A DNA stretch of 7,654 nucleotides from an uncultured Ruminococcus sp. (GTDB lineage Bacteria; Bacillota; Clostridia; Oscillospirales; Ruminococcaceae). The translations under genes and the position numbers were made by a program. The stretch spans positions 1 to 7,654 of the forward strand of contig CAMAIG010000064.1 in assembly GCA_945835085.1 (NCBI GenBank), in the 5' to 3' direction. The first letter of the stretch is position 1; each line of letters starts with the position of its first letter. Under the pieces are notes generated by a model. The model did no database searches, was not told the DNA's origin, and worked only from the letters and a program-made list of their open reading frames with translations. Of this stretch, positions 6,079 to 7,654 are shown piece by piece.

Positions 6079-7608
6079 ATGTACAAGATCATGACTCCCG
6101 ATGAAGCAGTCTGCCTTATACAGAACGGCGATGTTATCTGCCTGAATTCCTTTGTTGGAATAGAAAACCCCGTTGAGCTTCACGAGGCTATTTACAGAAG
6201 ATACAAGAAAACGGGAGCGCCCCGTGACCTTACCATAGTTTCAAGTGCAGGCTTCGGCGTGTGGGACGAGAACAGAAATGCGGAAAGCTACATAAGAGAG
6301 GGTGCTGTGGATAAGCTTATCTGCGGTCACTTCGGTGCAATGCTCAGCACAAAGAAGCTTGTGCTGGAGGACAGATTTGAAGCCTATAATCTGCCCCTTG
6401 GCTGCATTTCCCATGCTATCCGTGCCCAGGCGGGAGGACTCCCCGGGGCACTTTCAAAGGTAGGGCTTGATATTTTCGTGGACCCACGCATAGGCGGGCC
6501 GGGAATAAACAACATCTCCCCCGATAATTCTCTTGTAAAGCTTGTTGAGGTTGATAATGAGGAGTTTCTTTACTATACTCTGCCTAAGATAAATGTGGCT
6601 CTCATAAAGGGCACTGCTGCTGACAGAAAGGGAAACATTTCCTTTGACGATATGTATATGTCGGGAGATGCTCTGTCTATCTGCCAGGCGGTAAAGGCAA
6701 ATCACGGACAGGTAATAGTTCAGGTGGACCGTATCGTCAGCACCCCCTCACGTCCCAGAAACACCATTATCCCGGGCTGCCTTGTGGACGCCATAGTAAT
6801 GGTCGAGCCTGAGCAGCGCCATGCAGCATATGAATCCCTTACGGGAAGCTTTGAGATACCCTATTCACAGTGGCAGGACTGGAACGAGATGCTTTCGGAA
6901 CGAACAGCCACAAAGGCTGCGGTAAATCCTGCGGGCAATATCATCGGAAAAAGAGCTTCCATGGAGCTAAGACCCGAGGATATCGTAAATATCGGAATAG
7001 GACTTCCCGAGAATGTTTCCCGATATGCAAGAGAGAGCGGAATGCTTGACCAGATAACACTTACTGTTGAATCGGGAGGCGTAGGCGGCTTTCCTGCTTC
7101 GGGAACGGTGTTCGGAGCAATGATAGGCGCCGCTTCCATGAACGATATGGCAAACCAGTTTGACCTTTACGACAACGGCGGACTTGACATTTGCTTTATG
7201 GGTGCTCTTGAGGTTGACCGCTTGGGAAATGTTAATTCTCACCGAGGTCCCGGAGCATTTTCGGGCATTGGCGGCTTTGCAAATATCACTGCAAAGACTC
7301 ACACGGTGGTATTCTGCCTGACCTTTAACACAAAGGGGCTTGACGTAGCCGAGGACGGCGACAGGGTCATACTTAACGAAAACGGCACTATCCCCAAATT
7401 TGTTGACAAGGTACAGAGCATAAGCTTTTCGGCAAAGCGTGCCCATGTTAACAAGCAGAGAGTTCTGTATGTGACCGAGCGCTGTGTTTTTGAGCTTGGC
7501 AGAAACGGACTGAAGCTTGTTGAGGTTTATCCCGGAATTGATGCGAAAAAGGATATACTTGATCTGCTGCCCTTTGAGGTCGAGGTTGATCCTTCCATAG
7601 AAATATAA
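6079..7608 (+). CDS. Acyl-CoA:acetate/3-ketoacid CoA-transferase, family I, fused alpha-beta chain
   Basis: This is a 509-residue cytoplasmic enzyme that moves coenzyme A between an acyl-CoA and a free carboxylic acid (acetate, propionate, butyrate, lactate or a 3-oxoacid) through a glutamyl-CoA thioester. Two homologous halves are present: about 1-270 (alpha-like) and about 285-509 (beta-like). This is the YdiF/propionate CoA-transferase arrangement and close to its usual size of 520-530 residues. The likely catalytic nucleophile is Glu331 in TVESGGVGGFP, at nearly the same position as the active-site Glu in YdiF and Pct. Other family signatures are GGLPG at 119-123, IGIGLPENV at 305-313, LGNVNSH at 382-388 and GIGGFANI at 396-403. 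It has its own promoter and ends at a strong hairpin, so it is probably monocistronic. No thiolase, dehydrogenase or kinase gene is adjacent, so the substrate cannot be fixed; short-chain fatty acid fermentation is the likely setting. Confidence 0.95.
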   Translation: MYKIMTPDEAVCLIQNGDVICLNSFVGIENPVELHEAIYRRYKKTGAPRDLTIVSSAGFGVWDENRNAESYIREGAVDKLICGHFGAMLSTKKLVLEDRFEAYNLPLGCISHAIRAQAGGLPGALSKVGLDIFVDPRIGGPGINNISPDNSLVKLVEVDNEEFLYYTLPKINVALIKGTAADRKGNISFDDMYMSGDALSICQAVKANHGQVIVQVDRIVSTPSRPRNTIIPGCLVDAIVMVEPEQRHAAYESLTGSFEIPYSQWQDWNEMLSERTATKAAVNPAGNIIGKRASMELRPEDIVNIGIGLPENVSRYARESGMLDQITLTVESGGVGGFPASGTVFGAMIGAASMNDMANQFDLYDNGGLDICFMGALEVDRLGNVNSHRGPGAFSGIGGFANITAKTHTVVFCLTFNTKGLDVAEDGDRVILNENGTIPKFVDKVQSISFSAKRAHVNKQRVLYVTERCVFELGRNGLKLVEVYPGIDAKKDILDLLPFEVEVDPSIEI

Positions 7609-7612
7609 AAAT

Positions 7613-7651
7613 AAGCTGAGATACAACAAATTTTCCATTGTATCTCAGCTT
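7613..7651 (+). terminator. Intrinsic terminator after the CoA-transferase, probably bidirectional
   Basis: A perfect 14-bp inverted repeat (arms 7613-7626 and 7638-7651) encloses an 11-nt loop and starts 5 nt after the TAA at 7606-7608. In the plus direction the 3' arm runs into TTTAA, where the window ends. On the minus strand the stem is followed by TTATTTTTAT, a good U-tract, so it could also stop a converging gene beyond the window edge. Confidence 0.85.
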
Positions 7652-7654
7652 TAA

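Noticed and set aside
6967..7638. Minus-strand open frame of 223 codons over the end of the CoA-transferase gene
   Set aside because: It begins inside the terminator hairpin, covers conserved CoA-transferase codons in antisense and matches no family I know.
1..7654. A defence system, mobile element or CRISPR array
   Set aside because: No nuclease, integrase, transposase, spaced repeats or terminal repeats were found; composition looks uniform across the window.

Overview
The window looks like ordinary chromosomal DNA from an anaerobic Gram-positive gut or rumen bacterium. Clostridia are most likely, and a Ruminococcus-like Oscillospiraceae member is a reasonable guess. This rests on mid-40s GC by eye, strong GGAGG-type ribosome binding sites, consensus sigma-A promoters, a BspA-like leucine-rich-repeat protein, a MepA/DinF-type MATE pump and a family I CoA-transferase. 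No rRNA, tRNA, CRISPR, insertion sequence or phage gene is visible.

Layout, left to right. (1) Bases 1-1834, plus strand: the 3' part of a gene for a large leucine-rich-repeat protein whose start lies outside the window. (2) Minus strand, 4337 to 1831: a two-gene unit. The first gene encodes a 633-residue fusion of a ParB/sulfiredoxin-like domain and a BMP/PnrA-type (nucleoside-binding family) domain, with no export signal. The second, 17 nt downstream, encodes a small metallophosphoesterase. This unit converges on the LRR gene, and the two stop codons share one TTAA palindrome with no intervening terminator. (3) Bases 4338-4629: a divergent control region with two outward promoters, each with a perfect TATAAT and an extended -10 TG. 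On the MATE side there are 21-bp-spaced direct repeats and a leader that can fold as an H-type pseudoknot. (4) Bases 4630-5997, plus: a complete 12-helix MATE exporter. (5) Bases 6079-7608, plus: a complete single-chain acyl-CoA:acetate/3-ketoacid CoA-transferase with its own consensus promoter, ending at a strong hairpin that probably terminates in both directions.

How the genes work together is mostly inference. The BMP fusion and the phosphoesterase very likely share a transcript and may form a cytoplasmic ligand-sensing/phosphoester-hydrolysing pair. The MATE pump diverges from the BMP gene and could be its regulatory target, but nothing in the sequence proves that. The CoA-transferase and the LRR protein look functionally separate. 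The least explained elements are the ParB-like/BMP fusion and the structured, repeat-bearing MATE control region.
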